Position numbers and translations under genes: made by a program. From Acidovorax sp. NB1 (GTDB taxonomy: Bacteria > Pseudomonadota > Gammaproteobacteria > Burkholderiales > Burkholderiaceae_C), in contig NZ_BJHU01000021.1 in assembly GCF_005405905.1 (NCBI RefSeq), positions 310,001-374,000 on the forward strand: a stretch of 64,000 nt of DNA. The letters run 5' to 3'. The notes under the pieces were generated by a model. It did no database searches and was not told the origin of the DNA. It worked only from the letters and a program-made list of their open reading frames with translations. Shown one piece after another: positions 9,897 through 17,944 of this stretch (positions are counted from its first letter, which is position 1; each line of letters starts with the position of its first letter).

Positions 9897-11227
9897 CCAA
9901 CCTCCCCTCTCCCCGGCGGCACCAGCGCCCTGAGCCGCCGGTACAGCGAACGTTCGCTGATGCCCAGTTGCCGCGCCAGCGCCGCACGGCTGCCCCGGTG
10001 GCTGGCGAGCGCCTGGCGCAGGGTGGCGTCGTCCGGCGGGGCGGAGGCATGTGTTGCACCCGCACCATCCGCCAAGGCTGGCAGGCCGCAGGCCAGCGCC
10101 TGGTGCACATGTTCGGCATCGATCAGCGTGTGGTCGCACAGCAGGGCGGCGCGCTCCAGCAGGTTGCGCAGCTCGCGCACGTTGCCCGGGTAGGGCTGCG
10201 CCTGCAGCACGGCCACAGCGGCTTCGGACAGGCGCAGCGCGCGGTGGGCAGGGGCCAGGCGGTCGAGCAGCGCCTGCGCCAGCAGCGCGATGTCCTCCTG
10301 CCGCTCGCGCAAGGGCGGCAGCAGGATGGGAAAGGTGCCCAGGCGGTAGTACAGGTCTTCACGAAAGCGCCCCTCGGCCACCAGGCGCGGCAGGTGGCGG
10401 TGGGTGGCCGACACCACACGCAGGTCGGCATGCCGCAGCTCGGTGCTGCCCACACGGCGGTAGGTGCCGGTCTCCAGCAGGCGCAGCAGCTTGACCTGCT
10501 GGGGCAGAGGGATGTCGCCCACCTCGTCCAGAAACAGCGTGCCGCCGTCCGCCACCTCCACCAGCCCGGCCCGGGCCTGGGCCGCACCGGTGAAGGCGCC
10601 CTTCTCGTGCCCGAATAGCTCGGCCTCGAACAGGCTTTCGGACAGGCTGGCGCAATCCACCGGCACCAGGGCGCGTGCGGCCCGGGGGCTGCCCCGGTGC
10701 AGCGCCCGGGCCACCAGCTCCTTGCCGGTGCCAGACTCGCCCAGCAGCAGCACTGCCGCCCGCACGGGTGCCACACGCGCCACCAGCCCCAGCATGCGCT
10801 GAAACGCTGGCGAGCGCCCGACCAGGCCCGGAACGCCGGGCAGGCTGGGGGCTGCCAGGGGCAGCGGCACCATCTTCTCGACGAAGAAGGCGGCCTGCCC
10901 GTCAGCCCCCCGTATGGGCGCCAGCGCGATCTGCACGTACTCCTCGCCCTGCGGCGTGTGGTGCAGGTGCAGCACATGTTCGCGCTGGCCCGACTGGCGC
11001 GCCTGCGCCAGGGGGCAAGACTCGCCCGCCTGGTCGCAGGGCAGGCTGGCATGGTGCGACACCTCATGGCAGCGGCGGCCCACCACAGGGGCCCCGCCGC
11101 CAAACTGCTGCTGGTAGGCCGCATTGGCCGCCAGGATGCGGTAGGCACCGTCCAGCAGGATGTGGGGGTCGGGCAGACCGTCGAGGAAGGACACCAGTTC
11201 GGGCGGCGGGAGGTGGGGACTGGCCAT
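9893..11227 (-). CDS. Sigma-54-dependent transcriptional activator with Cys/His-rich PAS domain
   Basis: The 444-residue protein has an N-terminal PAS domain (about 10-120), an AAA+ domain and a Fis-type helix-turn-helix (about 400-440, [13 protein letters not shown]). Walker A is GESGTGKE (163-170), the sigma-54 contact loop GAFTGA is at 210-215, Walker B is LFLDEV (231-236) and an arginine finger lies in FREDLYYRL. The PAS domain carries an unusual cluster Cys53-His54, His58-His59, Cys64 and Cys71 in [14 protein letters not shown] and ESCPL, which could bind a metal, Fe-S cluster or heme. It is divergent from an orphan Rieske gene that has a -24/-12 promoter and iterons in the shared 331-bp gap, so that gene is its likely target. 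The sensed signal is unknown. Confidence 0.93.
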   Translation of the reverse strand: MASPHLPPPELVSFLDGLPDPHILLDGAYRILAANAAYQQQFGGGAPVVGRRCHEVSHHASLPCDQAGESCPLAQARQSGQREHVLHLHHTPQGEEYVQIALAPIRGADGQAAFFVEKMVPLPLAAPSLPGVPGLVGRSPAFQRMLGLVARVAPVRAAVLLLGESGTGKELVARALHRGSPRAARALVPVDCASLSESLFEAELFGHEKGAFTGAAQARAGLVEVADGGTLFLDEVGDIPLPQQVKLLRLLETGTYRRVGSTELRHADLRVVSATHRHLPRLVAEGRFREDLYYRLGTFPILLPPLRERQEDIALLAQALLDRLAPAHRALRLSEAAVAVLQAQPYPGNVRELRNLLERAALLCDHTLIDAEHVHQALACGLPALADGAGATHASAPPDDATLRQALASHRGSRAALARQLGISERSLYRRLRALVPPGRGEVG

Positions 11228-11330
11228 GGGTGGATGTGAGGAAGACGGAGCACAAGGCAGAGCGCCGAAGCCCCCACGGTGCCTGAGTTCGGGCGCCCTG
11301 GCTTTGATCTATGCCATGGCGTCTGCACCT

Positions 11331-11374
11331 GGCAGTCAGTTGGCAGTGTTTTGGCAGTGTTTTGGCAGTGGCTC
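11331..11374. repeat. Four 11-bp direct repeats, probable activator binding sites
   Basis: GGCAGT begins at 11331, 11342, 11353 and 11364, exactly 11 bases apart; the middle units read GGCAGTGTTTT. One helical turn per unit places them on one DNA face, 70-113 bp upstream of the -24 element at 11444. That is the usual place for an enhancer bound by a sigma-54 activator. The remainder of the 331-bp gap (11228-11558) shows no gene. Confidence 0.72.
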
Positions 11375-11443
11375 GCATCCCTGGGCAAGCGAAAAGTTTC
11401 GGCACCCTGTTGATTCACAAAGGTTTTTCGCCCGGCGCCTCGG

Positions 11444-11458
11444 TGGCACGCCAATTGC
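11444..11458 (+). promoter_or_regulatory. Sigma-54 (-24/-12) promoter for the orphan Rieske gene
   Basis: TGGCACG at 11444-11450 and TTGC at 11455-11458 match the consensus TGGCACG-N4-TTGC, with the required 10 bases between GG and GC. The ATG of the Rieske gene is 100 bases downstream and an EBP gene with GAFTGA is divergent, which strongly supports the call. Confidence 0.88.
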
Positions 11459-11558
11459 CAAGAGAAAGCCAGGCCGGGACAGCCGCCGGGCGGTTTTGTA
11501 TCCCCTCTGGTCGCGCCCCCGCCTGCTCCACCGCCCTCTCGCACACTGGAACGCCGCC

Positions 11559-12188
11559 ATGCCCTCCACACTCCTCCCCTCCCCCACCGTCCTTGTCCCC
11601 GCTATCGACAACCCGGCCCCCACCGAGCGCCGCCAGATGGTGCTGCTGGCCGCAGCCGCTGGCGGCCTGGCCGCCGCCGGGGTGGCGATCCCCCTGGTAT
11701 CCAGCCTCGCGCCCAGTGAGCGGGCGCGGGCCCTGGGAGCGAGTGTGGAGGTGGACATCAGCGACCTGCCGCCGGGCGGGCTGGCCACCGTGGAGTGGCG
11801 CGGCAAACCGGTGTGGATCCTGCGGCGCACACCCGACATGCTGGCCACCCTGCCCGGGCTGGACCCGGCCCTGGCCGACCCCACATCGCAGAAAGACCAG
11901 CAGCCCGAATACGCCCGCAACCCGGCGCGCTCCATCCGCCCCGAACTGCTGGTGGCCGTGGGCATCTGCACCCACCTGGGCTGCTCGCCCAGCGCCATCC
12001 CCGCAGGCACGGCCCACCCCAGCGTGGGGCCCGACTGGCAAGGGGGGTTCTTCTGCCCTTGCCACGGCTCCACCTTCGACCTGGCGGGCCGCGTGTTCAA
12101 GAACAAGCCAGCGCCCGTCAACCTGGAAGTGCCGCCCCACCACTACGTGTCGGACACCCGTTTGCGGATCGGCGAGGACGCCGCCTGA
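11559..12188 (+). CDS. petA: Orphan ubiquinol-cytochrome c reductase Rieske iron-sulfur subunit
   Basis: The 209-residue protein has an RRQM motif and one hydrophobic anchor (about 27-50), consistent with Tat-type export of bc1 Rieske proteins. The soluble Rieske domain binds a 2Fe-2S cluster through Cys137/His139 (CTHLGC) and Cys166/His169 (CPCHGS), with the disulfide cysteines 142 and 168 present. The sequence follows beta-proteobacterial bc1 Rieske proteins closely (VEWRGKPVWILRRTP, FKNKPAP, LEVPPHHYVSDTRL). There is no cytochrome b or c1 gene next to it, so it is probably an extra copy of PetA. Its promoter is of the sigma-54 type, unlike a housekeeping petABC operon. It converges on a LysR gene with 27 bases between stops. 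Confidence 0.93.
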   Translation: MPSTLLPSPTVLVPAIDNPAPTERRQMVLLAAAAGGLAAAGVAIPLVSSLAPSERARALGASVEVDISDLPPGGLATVEWRGKPVWILRRTPDMLATLPGLDPALADPTSQKDQQPEYARNPARSIRPELLVAVGICTHLGCSPSAIPAGTAHPSVGPDWQGGFFCPCHGSTFDLAGRVFKNKPAPVNLEVPPHHYVSDTRLRIGEDAA

Positions 12189-12215
12189 GTGGCCTGATGA
12201 CGGCTCTGCGCCGCA

Positions 12216-13103
12216 TCAGCCCTGTTTCTGCTGCCACAACACATCCAGCACATGTTGGGTGGCACGCTCCACGCCGCCTTCGCGGTGGGCAATGCCCAGC
12301 GGGCGCCAGAGCGGGCGCTGCAGGGGCAGCATGCGGATGCGCGGGTCCAGGGGTGCAGCAGACGGGGCCTCGTGCGGCAGCAGCGTGGCGCCGTAACCAG
12401 CGGCCACCAGGCTTTTGATGGCGTCGTTGTAGTTGAGCTGGATGCGCGCCCGGGGGTGCTCTCCCGCTTGGGCAAACCATTCCTTGCACAGGCGCGACAG
12501 GCTGGTGCCCTCGTCGTTCAAGATCAGCGGCTGGCCCGCCAGCCAGCGCGGCGTGGCGCGCCTGGGCGCGGCCCAGGCCGATGGCACAAAGGCCATGACC
12601 GGATCACGCCGCCAGGGCAGCACCGCCACCCCGCGCACAGCGGGCTGCGGCAAGGCCACCAGGCCAATGTCCAGCGCCCCGCTGGCCAGCCGGGCCATGG
12701 TCTCTGGCGAGGTCAGCACCGCCACCTGCACATCCACGCCCGGGTGGTGCTGGCCCAGCACCTCCAGCGCCTGGGGCAACAGGTGGGCAATGGCGCCGGT
12801 GGATGCCCCCAGGCGCACCCGCCCGGCCAGCCCCTGCACCTGGCGCTGAATCAGGTCCAGGGTGTCGTCCGCATCGGACAGCAGGCGCCGCGCGCGTTCG
12901 ACAAGCGCCTCGCCCACGCCCGAGGGCCGCACCTCGCCGCGTTTGCGCACCAGCAGGGGCGCGCCGATCTGGGCCTCCAGGTCGGCGATATGCAGGCTCA
13001 CCGTGGGCGGTGCCAGGTGCAGCACCCGTGCGGCTTCGGCGAAGGAGCCGAGGTCGGCAATGGTGACCAGGGTACGCAGCCGGTCAAGGTTGAGTTCGCG
13101 CAT
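12216..13103 (-). CDS. LysR-family transcriptional regulator
   Basis: The 295-residue protein starts with a LysR winged helix-turn-helix (LRTLVTIADLGSFAEAARVLHLAPPTVSLHIADLE, residues about 9-43, quoted only as its key stretch FAEAARVLHLAPPTVSLHI). A periplasmic-binding-like effector domain follows (LGASTGAIAHLLPQ, GALDIGLVALP, LILNDEGTSLS). It is divergent from argC and convergent with the Rieske gene. LysR proteins often control the divergent gene, but no arginine link is evident in the sequence. Function family is sure; effector and targets are unknown. Confidence 0.92.
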   Translation of the reverse strand: MRELNLDRLRTLVTIADLGSFAEAARVLHLAPPTVSLHIADLEAQIGAPLLVRKRGEVRPSGVGEALVERARRLLSDADDTLDLIQRQVQGLAGRVRLGASTGAIAHLLPQALEVLGQHHPGVDVQVAVLTSPETMARLASGALDIGLVALPQPAVRGVAVLPWRRDPVMAFVPSAWAAPRRATPRWLAGQPLILNDEGTSLSRLCKEWFAQAGEHPRARIQLNYNDAIKSLVAAGYGATLLPHEAPSAAPLDPRIRMLPLQRPLWRPLGIAHREGGVERATQHVLDVLWQQKQG

Positions 13104-13141
13104 GACGTTCAGTAAACCTGATGCTGATGTTTGTGAAATTC

Positions 13142-13155
13142 AACTTTTCAAAGTT
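13142..13155. promoter_or_regulatory. Palindrome AACTTT-TC-AAAGTT between lysR and argC
   Basis: A perfect 6+2+6 inverted repeat in an AT-rich patch, 39-52 bp upstream of the LysR start and about 120 bp upstream of argC. It is a candidate LysR operator or part of the lysR promoter. Confidence 0.45.
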
Positions 13156-13272
13156 TAGACCGGCGCCGAAGATTGCACATCCCTCACATCCCTTCTTTAC
13201 CGGCACCCATCCACCTCGGCATCCGCCCCCCCCGGCCAGGGATGCTGCCTTGACCACCAGGAGCCCCACCCC

Positions 13273-14211
13273 ATGACTGCATCTCCCCTTGTTTTTATCG
13301 ACGGCGACCAAGGCACCACCGGCCTACAGATCCACGAGCGCCTGCGCGGCCGCACCGACCTGCGCCTGCTGACCCTGCCCGATGCCGAACGCAAAAATGC
13401 GGCCCGCCGGGCCGAGGCCATCAACAGCTGCGACATCGCCATCCTGTGCCTGCCCGATGCCGCCGCGCGCGAGTCCGTGGCCGCCATCACCAACCCGGCA
13501 GTGCAGGTGATCGACGCCAGTTCGGCGCACCGCACCGACCCGCAGTGGGTCTATGGTTTTCCTGAAATGGATGCCGCGCAGCCTGCGCGCATTGCAGGCG
13601 CCCGGCGGGTAAGCAACCCGGGCTGCTACCCCACCGGGGCGGTGGCCCTGCTGCGCCCCCTGGTGCAAGCGGGACTGCTGGGCCGCGAGCATGCGGTGTC
13701 GGTGCACGCGGTATCGGGCTACTCGGGCGGCGGGCGGGCCCGGGTGGAAGCGCATGAAGGCCCCAGCGGCGCGCATGCCCCGGCCTTTCAGCTGTATGGA
13801 CTGAAGCTGGAGCACAAGCACACGCCCGAAATCGCACAGCACGCGGGCCTGGCCCAGCGCCCGTTTTTTGTGCCCGCCTATGGCGCGTTCCGCCAGGGCA
13901 TTGTGCTGAGCATTCCCCTGTTCATGCACCAGCTGCCTTCGCGTGCCAGCGGCGAGCGGCTGCACGCCTGTTTGCAGCAGCACTACACGGGCGCCGCCCA
14001 TGTCGAAGTCATGCCCCTTGCACAGGCCGAAGCCGCCGAACACCTGGACCCGCAGGCCCTCAATGGCACCAACCAGCTGCGGCTGGGCGTGTTCCACAAC
14101 ACGCGGCATGGGCAGGTGCTGCTCACTGCCGTGTTCGACAACCTGGGCAAGGGCGCATCGGGCGCGGCTGTGCAGAACCTGGATTTGATGCTGGCCCACA
14201 GGGCCGGTTAG
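13273..14211 (+). CDS. argC: N-acetyl-gamma-glutamyl-phosphate reductase, type 2
   Basis: The 312-residue enzyme reduces N-acetylglutamyl phosphate to the semialdehyde with NADPH, the third step of arginine synthesis. Length and sequence fit the short type 2 branch: N-terminal [16 protein letters not shown] in the NADP-binding fold, the active-site cysteine in [14 protein letters not shown], and [11 protein letters not shown]. It stands alone, without other arg genes, which is common for this enzyme. A stem-loop follows at 14239-14257. Confidence 0.95.
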   Translation: MTASPLVFIDGDQGTTGLQIHERLRGRTDLRLLTLPDAERKNAARRAEAINSCDIAILCLPDAAARESVAAITNPAVQVIDASSAHRTDPQWVYGFPEMDAAQPARIAGARRVSNPGCYPTGAVALLRPLVQAGLLGREHAVSVHAVSGYSGGGRARVEAHEGPSGAHAPAFQLYGLKLEHKHTPEIAQHAGLAQRPFFVPAYGAFRQGIVLSIPLFMHQLPSRASGERLHACLQQHYTGAAHVEVMPLAQAEAAEHLDPQALNGTNQLRLGVFHNTRHGQVLLTAVFDNLGKGASGAAVQNLDLMLAHRAG

Positions 14212-14231
14212 CCCCAGGGCTCTATGAACCA

Positions 14232-14257
14232 ACAAAAAGGGCTCCCGATGGGAGCCC
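14232..14257 (-). terminator. Terminator, stronger in the leftward direction
   Basis: GGGCTCC (14239-14245) pairs with GGAGCCC (14251-14257); leftward it is followed by TTTTT (complement of 14234-14238). It lies between the convergent argC and first DUF4148 gene, and would end the leftward transcript; rightward it lacks a clear U-run. Confidence 0.65.
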
Positions 14258-14363
14258 GATCTGTTTGATTTGCAGCCCCGGGGAAAAACACTCCCCATGG
14301 CAGCAACACCCCGCCAACGCGGCGTGCCACCACCATGGGAAGGCCCGCAACTGCGTCAACCGA

Positions 14364-14657
14364 TTACATGGCGCTGAATTCGCCCGAAGGGATCTGGCCC
14401 GTGCGCAGGGCTTCAGCAGCCTGGGCACGCACCGCAGCGCGGTCAGCCGTGGACTTGTAGGTCACCACACGCGAACCTGCGGGTTCGATGGAGCGAGTCT
14501 GGGCCACAGTAGCGGCTTCAGCAGCCACTTCAGCACGGGTGCGGTTCGTGTCGAACTTCAGTGCGAACTGCGAGCCATCGGCTTCGTCAGCGTGGGCGCC
14601 GAAGGCAGAGAAAGCAGCCACAGCGGCGATGGACAGGAAACGAGCGGTCTTGTTCAT
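14364..14657 (-). CDS. DUF4148-family small exported protein, copy A
   Basis: A 97-residue protein with a cleavable signal peptide (MNKTARFLSIAAVAAFSAFGAHA, cleaved about residue 23) and a mature part with NRTRAEVAAEAA and YKSTADRAAVRAQAAEALR. That is the pattern of DUF4148, a family abundant in Burkholderiales whose function is unknown. The start at 14657 has GGAG 8-9 bases upstream. It lies 92 bases downstream of a near-identical paralogue on the same strand. Confidence 0.88.
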   Translation of the reverse strand: MNKTARFLSIAAVAAFSAFGAHADEADGSQFALKFDTNRTRAEVAAEAATVAQTRSIEPAGSRVVTYKSTADRAAVRAQAAEALRTGQIPSGEFSAM

Positions 14658-14749
14658 GGTGAAACTCCGATGAAATTCAAAAAAGAGGGATGTACTGGGC
14701 AATACGAAACAGGAAGGGCGGTGGATTCAGCGAATCAGACGCTGAGCAA

Positions 14750-15037
14750 TCAACCACGCTCGCCGTAAGAGATCTGGCCAGTGCGCACAGCTTCAGCAGC
14801 CTGGGCACGCACAGCAGCGCGGTCAGCGGTGCTCTTGTAGGTCACCACGCGGGAACCAGCAGGCTCAATGCTGCGGGTCTGGGCCACCGTGGCGGCTTCG
14901 GCGGCCACTTCAGCACGGGTGCGGTTCGTTTCGAACTTGGTGGCGAACTGCGAAGCATCGGCTTCGTCAGCGTGGGCGCCGAAAGAGGCGAAAGCAGCGA
15001 CAGCGGCGATGGAGAAGAAACGTGCGGTGTTGTTCAT
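14750..15037 (-). CDS. DUF4148-family small exported protein, copy B
   Basis: A 95-residue protein with signal peptide MNNTARFFSIAAVAAFASFG and a mature part almost the same as copy A; from EVAAEAATVAQ to RTGQI only one residue (Val for Leu) differs over more than 40 positions. It was therefore produced by a recent tandem duplication. AGGA precedes the start at 15037. Role unknown. Confidence 0.88.
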   Translation of the reverse strand: MNNTARFFSIAAVAAFASFGAHADEADASQFATKFETNRTRAEVAAEAATVAQTRSIEPAGSRVVTYKSTADRAAVRAQAAEAVRTGQISYGERG

Positions 15038-15362
15038 GATGAAAATCCTTGAAGTTAAAAAGCGTCTCAAAAAAGCCGGGCCAAAAAACCATTCCTGAAC
15101 CGGGTTCGGTGAGTCGCCTTGCGGGTTCGGCTCATCGATGGGTTGAACTGTACGCCGATGGTGTTCAGAGAAAAACCACCGGGTCGCGAACTAACTGTTC
15201 CAGTATTAGAAACAATACCGCGTGGCGTGGACAGGCACAAAAAAAGCCCGTGGTTCCTTTCAGAACCACGGGCAGGGCGGGCGCAAACCCTCAGAGCCTG
15301 TTTAAAGGCGGCGCTTTCTTGGCGACACGCAAGGGCTGCGCACACCCCCCCGCCGCCGTCTC
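15038..15362. other. Gap upstream of the DUF4148 pair
   Basis: These 325 bases hold the terminator of the FG-GAP gene (15237-15273) and should hold the leftward promoter of the DUF4148 pair. A small inverted repeat GTATT-N6-AATAC occurs at 15203-15218. Nothing else is recognisable and no convincing -35/-10 pair could be chosen. Confidence 0.5.
15237..15273 (-). terminator. Rho-independent terminator of the FG-GAP lipoprotein gene
   Basis: A perfect 11-bp stem GCCCGTGGTTC/GAACCACGGGC (15246-15256 with 15263-15273) has a 6-base loop. Leftward it is followed by a run of T residues (complement of the A-run at 15238-15245). It is 90 bases past the stop at 15363. Confidence 0.88.
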
Positions 15363-17756
15363 TCAGTACAGGTACACGGCACCCGCGTTGGTGCGACTTT
15401 CGTCGGCCTGGTTGCCCCCAATGCCATTCGCCCCTCCGTCTTCCGTCGAGGCCCCGACGGCCAGCGTGGTGCCGTCGCCCGACAGCGCCACCCGGCCGCC
15501 AAAACGGTCGCCACTCCCGGTGTTCGGCGCCTTCAGGTAGGCCTGTTGCACCCAGGTGCCTGCCGTGCGGCGAAACACCAGCACGGCGCCCGCATCTGCG
15601 GCCGTGGTGTCGGCCTGGTTACCGTTGAAGCCCGTGGCCGCGCTGTTGTCGCGGTAGGAGGGCACAACCAGCGTGTTGCCGTCGCTCGACATGCTGAGGT
15701 TGTTACCAAAGCGGTGCGGGGTGCGGGTGTTGGACGCCTTCAGGTAGGCCTGCGGCTGCCAGGTGCCGCCGGCACGGGTGTAGACAAACACGGCCCCTGA
15801 GTTGAGCGCCAGGCTGTTGCTGGCAGGGGGCACCACAAAAACGCCCGTGTGGTCGCTGCTGTCTCCGTCCATGCCCACGGCCAGCGTATTGCCGTCCCCC
15901 GACAGTATGACCGCCACGCCAAAGCGGTCCAGCGCCAGAGGGCTGGGCGCCTTGAGGTAGGCCTGCTGGGCCCAGACCCCGGCGCTGCGCTGGAACACAT
16001 AGGCGGCACCCGCGTCCTGCAGGGAGTCGTCGGCCGGGGTGGCGGCCGAGGCGCTGCGCTCAAAGAACGCCCCCACCGCCAGCGTGTCGCCACTGCCAGA
16101 CAGGCTGAGGTAGATCCCGAAGAAATCCCCCGCCCCTGCATTGGCGGCCTTGATATAGCCCTGCTGCGCCCAGCTGGTGCCCGTGCGGTTGAACACATAG
16201 GCCGCGCCGGACGACGCAAACGCCGCATCGCCGTGGGCGCCCGTCAGGTCCCCGCTTTCGTAGTAGGCACCGACGGCCAGGGTGTTGCCATCGGCCGAGA
16301 GCGCAACAAACGCACCGAACAGATCGGAGGCAAAGGTGTTGCTGGCCTTGATGAATGCCTGCTGCGACCACGCGGTGCCCACGCGGGAATAGACATACAC
16401 GGCGCCAGAGCTGCTGGCCAGGTTGTTGCTGGGGGGCATGGCCGCAAAGGTCCCCGTCTGGTCGCCGCTTTCGCCATCGGCGCCAATCGCCAGGGTGTTG
16501 CCATCGGCCGACAGGGCCACGGCATTGCCGAAATAATCGTTGGCCTCGCCATTGGGCGCGGTGATGCGCGCCTGCTGCGACCAGATGCTGCCCGTGCGGG
16601 TGAAGACATACACCGCGCCCGTGTTGCCAGCTTCGCCATACGCCCCGACGACCAGGGTCGTGCCGTTGCCGGACAAGGCCACCCGGTTTCCAAACCGCGC
16701 CTCCGCTGCCGTGCTGGAGGCTTTGAAGTAGCCAACGGCCTGCACCATGTCTGCCGCCACCGAGGCCGAGGGGGCGCTACACCCGCTGACGTTGCAGGCC
16801 CGCACCGTGTAGGTGGCATTCAGCCGCAGGTGCAGCAGCACCGGCACCGCATGCGCGAGCGTGGTGCTGGCCGTGGTGCCGATCTGCGCAGCCGCCAGCG
16901 GCCCCGGCCCGTCAGGGTCTTCGTACACGGTGTAGCTGGTGGCATGAACAGCGGCCTGCCACGAAAAGTTCAGTGCCTTCGTCCCATAGGCAATGGCCAT
17001 GCCCAGAGGAGCAGCAGCAATGGGTGGAGGGGGCGGTGGCGGGGGGGGCACATCGATCGTGCGACAGGTCACCCGCACCTGCGTCACCTCTGTCAACGCC
17101 ACGCCGGTGGCGCCATTGGCCTCGCAAAACTGGTCCACCGGCTGCACCTGCACAGCCACCGAATAAGTGCTGCCATGGGGCACGGCCTGGGCAAAGCGGA
17201 ATGCCCCATCGATGGTCACCAACAGGTCGGCCGTGCCATTGAGCCGCAAGGTCAGCGCCCCCGCGAGGCCCGCCACCGTCCCGCCCACCGCATAGGTGTT
17301 GGTGGTGCAGCGGACCAGCACATTGGTGACCGGCCCCGCCACCACGCCCGCGCCGTTCTCCACCAGGCAGGTCTGCCCCGTGGGCTGGGTGCGCACCACG
17401 ATGTTGTACGACTCGCCCTGCGCCACCTGGGTGGCATAGCTGCCGCTGGTGGTGATGGTCCATTCCCCCCGCGTGCCATTGGCCAGCACCAGCACCCCGG
17501 CGAGCCCGCTCACCTGGCCACCCACGGGGTGCTGCACTGCTTCGGGCGGCGGAGGCGGAGGGGTCGCCGCGCCATCGCCCCCCCCGCAGGCCACCAGCGC
17601 GCTGCCCACCACCCCCATCAACACACCGGCCGCCCAGCGGCGCATGCGCAGCAGCGCCTGGGGCAGCCCGAGCGGCCCACACGGTGCCCCGCTGGGGCGC
17701 TGTGGGCAAAGGGTTGGGCTAGGGGTAGGGGAGGGAAAAGAAGCAGATCGGGACAT
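15363..17756 (-). CDS. FG-GAP repeat lipoprotein, probable seven-bladed beta-propeller
   Basis: About 797 residues from the start at 17756 (GGAG 8 bases upstream). A second candidate start at 17645 (MRRWAAGVLMG) would give a textbook lipoprotein signal with lipobox LVAC followed by GGGDG; the N-terminus is thus uncertain. After a proline stretch come two related domains of about 75 residues (VGGQVSGLAG..., VGGTVAGLAG..., each with two cysteines), a poly-proline linker and a fibronectin-like segment. Then come seven FG-GAP repeats of about 60 residues, each with a form of RFGNRVALSGNGTTLVVGAYGE and a following AVYVF or similar strand. Seven such units suggest an integrin-alpha-like propeller on the cell surface or in the outer membrane. 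Ligand unknown. Confidence 0.85.
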   Translation of the reverse strand: MSRSASFPSPTPSPTLCPQRPSGAPCGPLGLPQALLRMRRWAAGVLMGVVGSALVACGGGDGAATPPPPPPEAVQHPVGGQVSGLAGVLVLANGTRGEWTITTSGSYATQVAQGESYNIVVRTQPTGQTCLVENGAGVVAGPVTNVLVRCTTNTYAVGGTVAGLAGALTLRLNGTADLLVTIDGAFRFAQAVPHGSTYSVAVQVQPVDQFCEANGATGVALTEVTQVRVTCRTIDVPPPPPPPPPIAAAPLGMAIAYGTKALNFSWQAAVHATSYTVYEDPDGPGPLAAAQIGTTASTTLAHAVPVLLHLRLNATYTVRACNVSGCSAPSASVAADMVQAVGYFKASSTAAEARFGNRVALSGNGTTLVVGAYGEAGNTGAVYVFTRTGSIWSQQARITAPNGEANDYFGNAVALSADGNTLAIGADGESGDQTGTFAAMPPSNNLASSSGAVYVYSRVGTAWSQQAFIKASNTFASDLFGAFVALSADGNTLAVGAYYESGDLTGAHGDAAFASSGAAYVFNRTGTSWAQQGYIKAANAGAGDFFGIYLSLSGSGDTLAVGAFFERSASAATPADDSLQDAGAAYVFQRSAGVWAQQAYLKAPSPLALDRFGVAVILSGDGNTLAVGMDGDSSDHTGVFVVPPASNSLALNSGAVFVYTRAGGTWQPQAYLKASNTRTPHRFGNNLSMSSDGNTLVVPSYRDNSAATGFNGNQADTTAADAGAVLVFRRTAGTWVQQAYLKAPNTGSGDRFGGRVALSGDGTTLAVGASTEDGGANGIGGNQADESRTNAGAVYLY

Positions 17757-17944
17757 CAAGGGTTCTCCGCGCACGGGACAGGGACAGCGGCCCGGCAGGC
17801 CAGCACGCACTCTAGTTTTTGCAAGCGCTCGCACCCACCCCACCGAAGCCGGGTTGACAGACGGGGCTGGCGGTGTGCTTGCCTTTCAGTTCTGCGGCTG
17901 GCTGCCGATAAACCCTGGATAAAACCAACGAGAAAAACCCAGCA

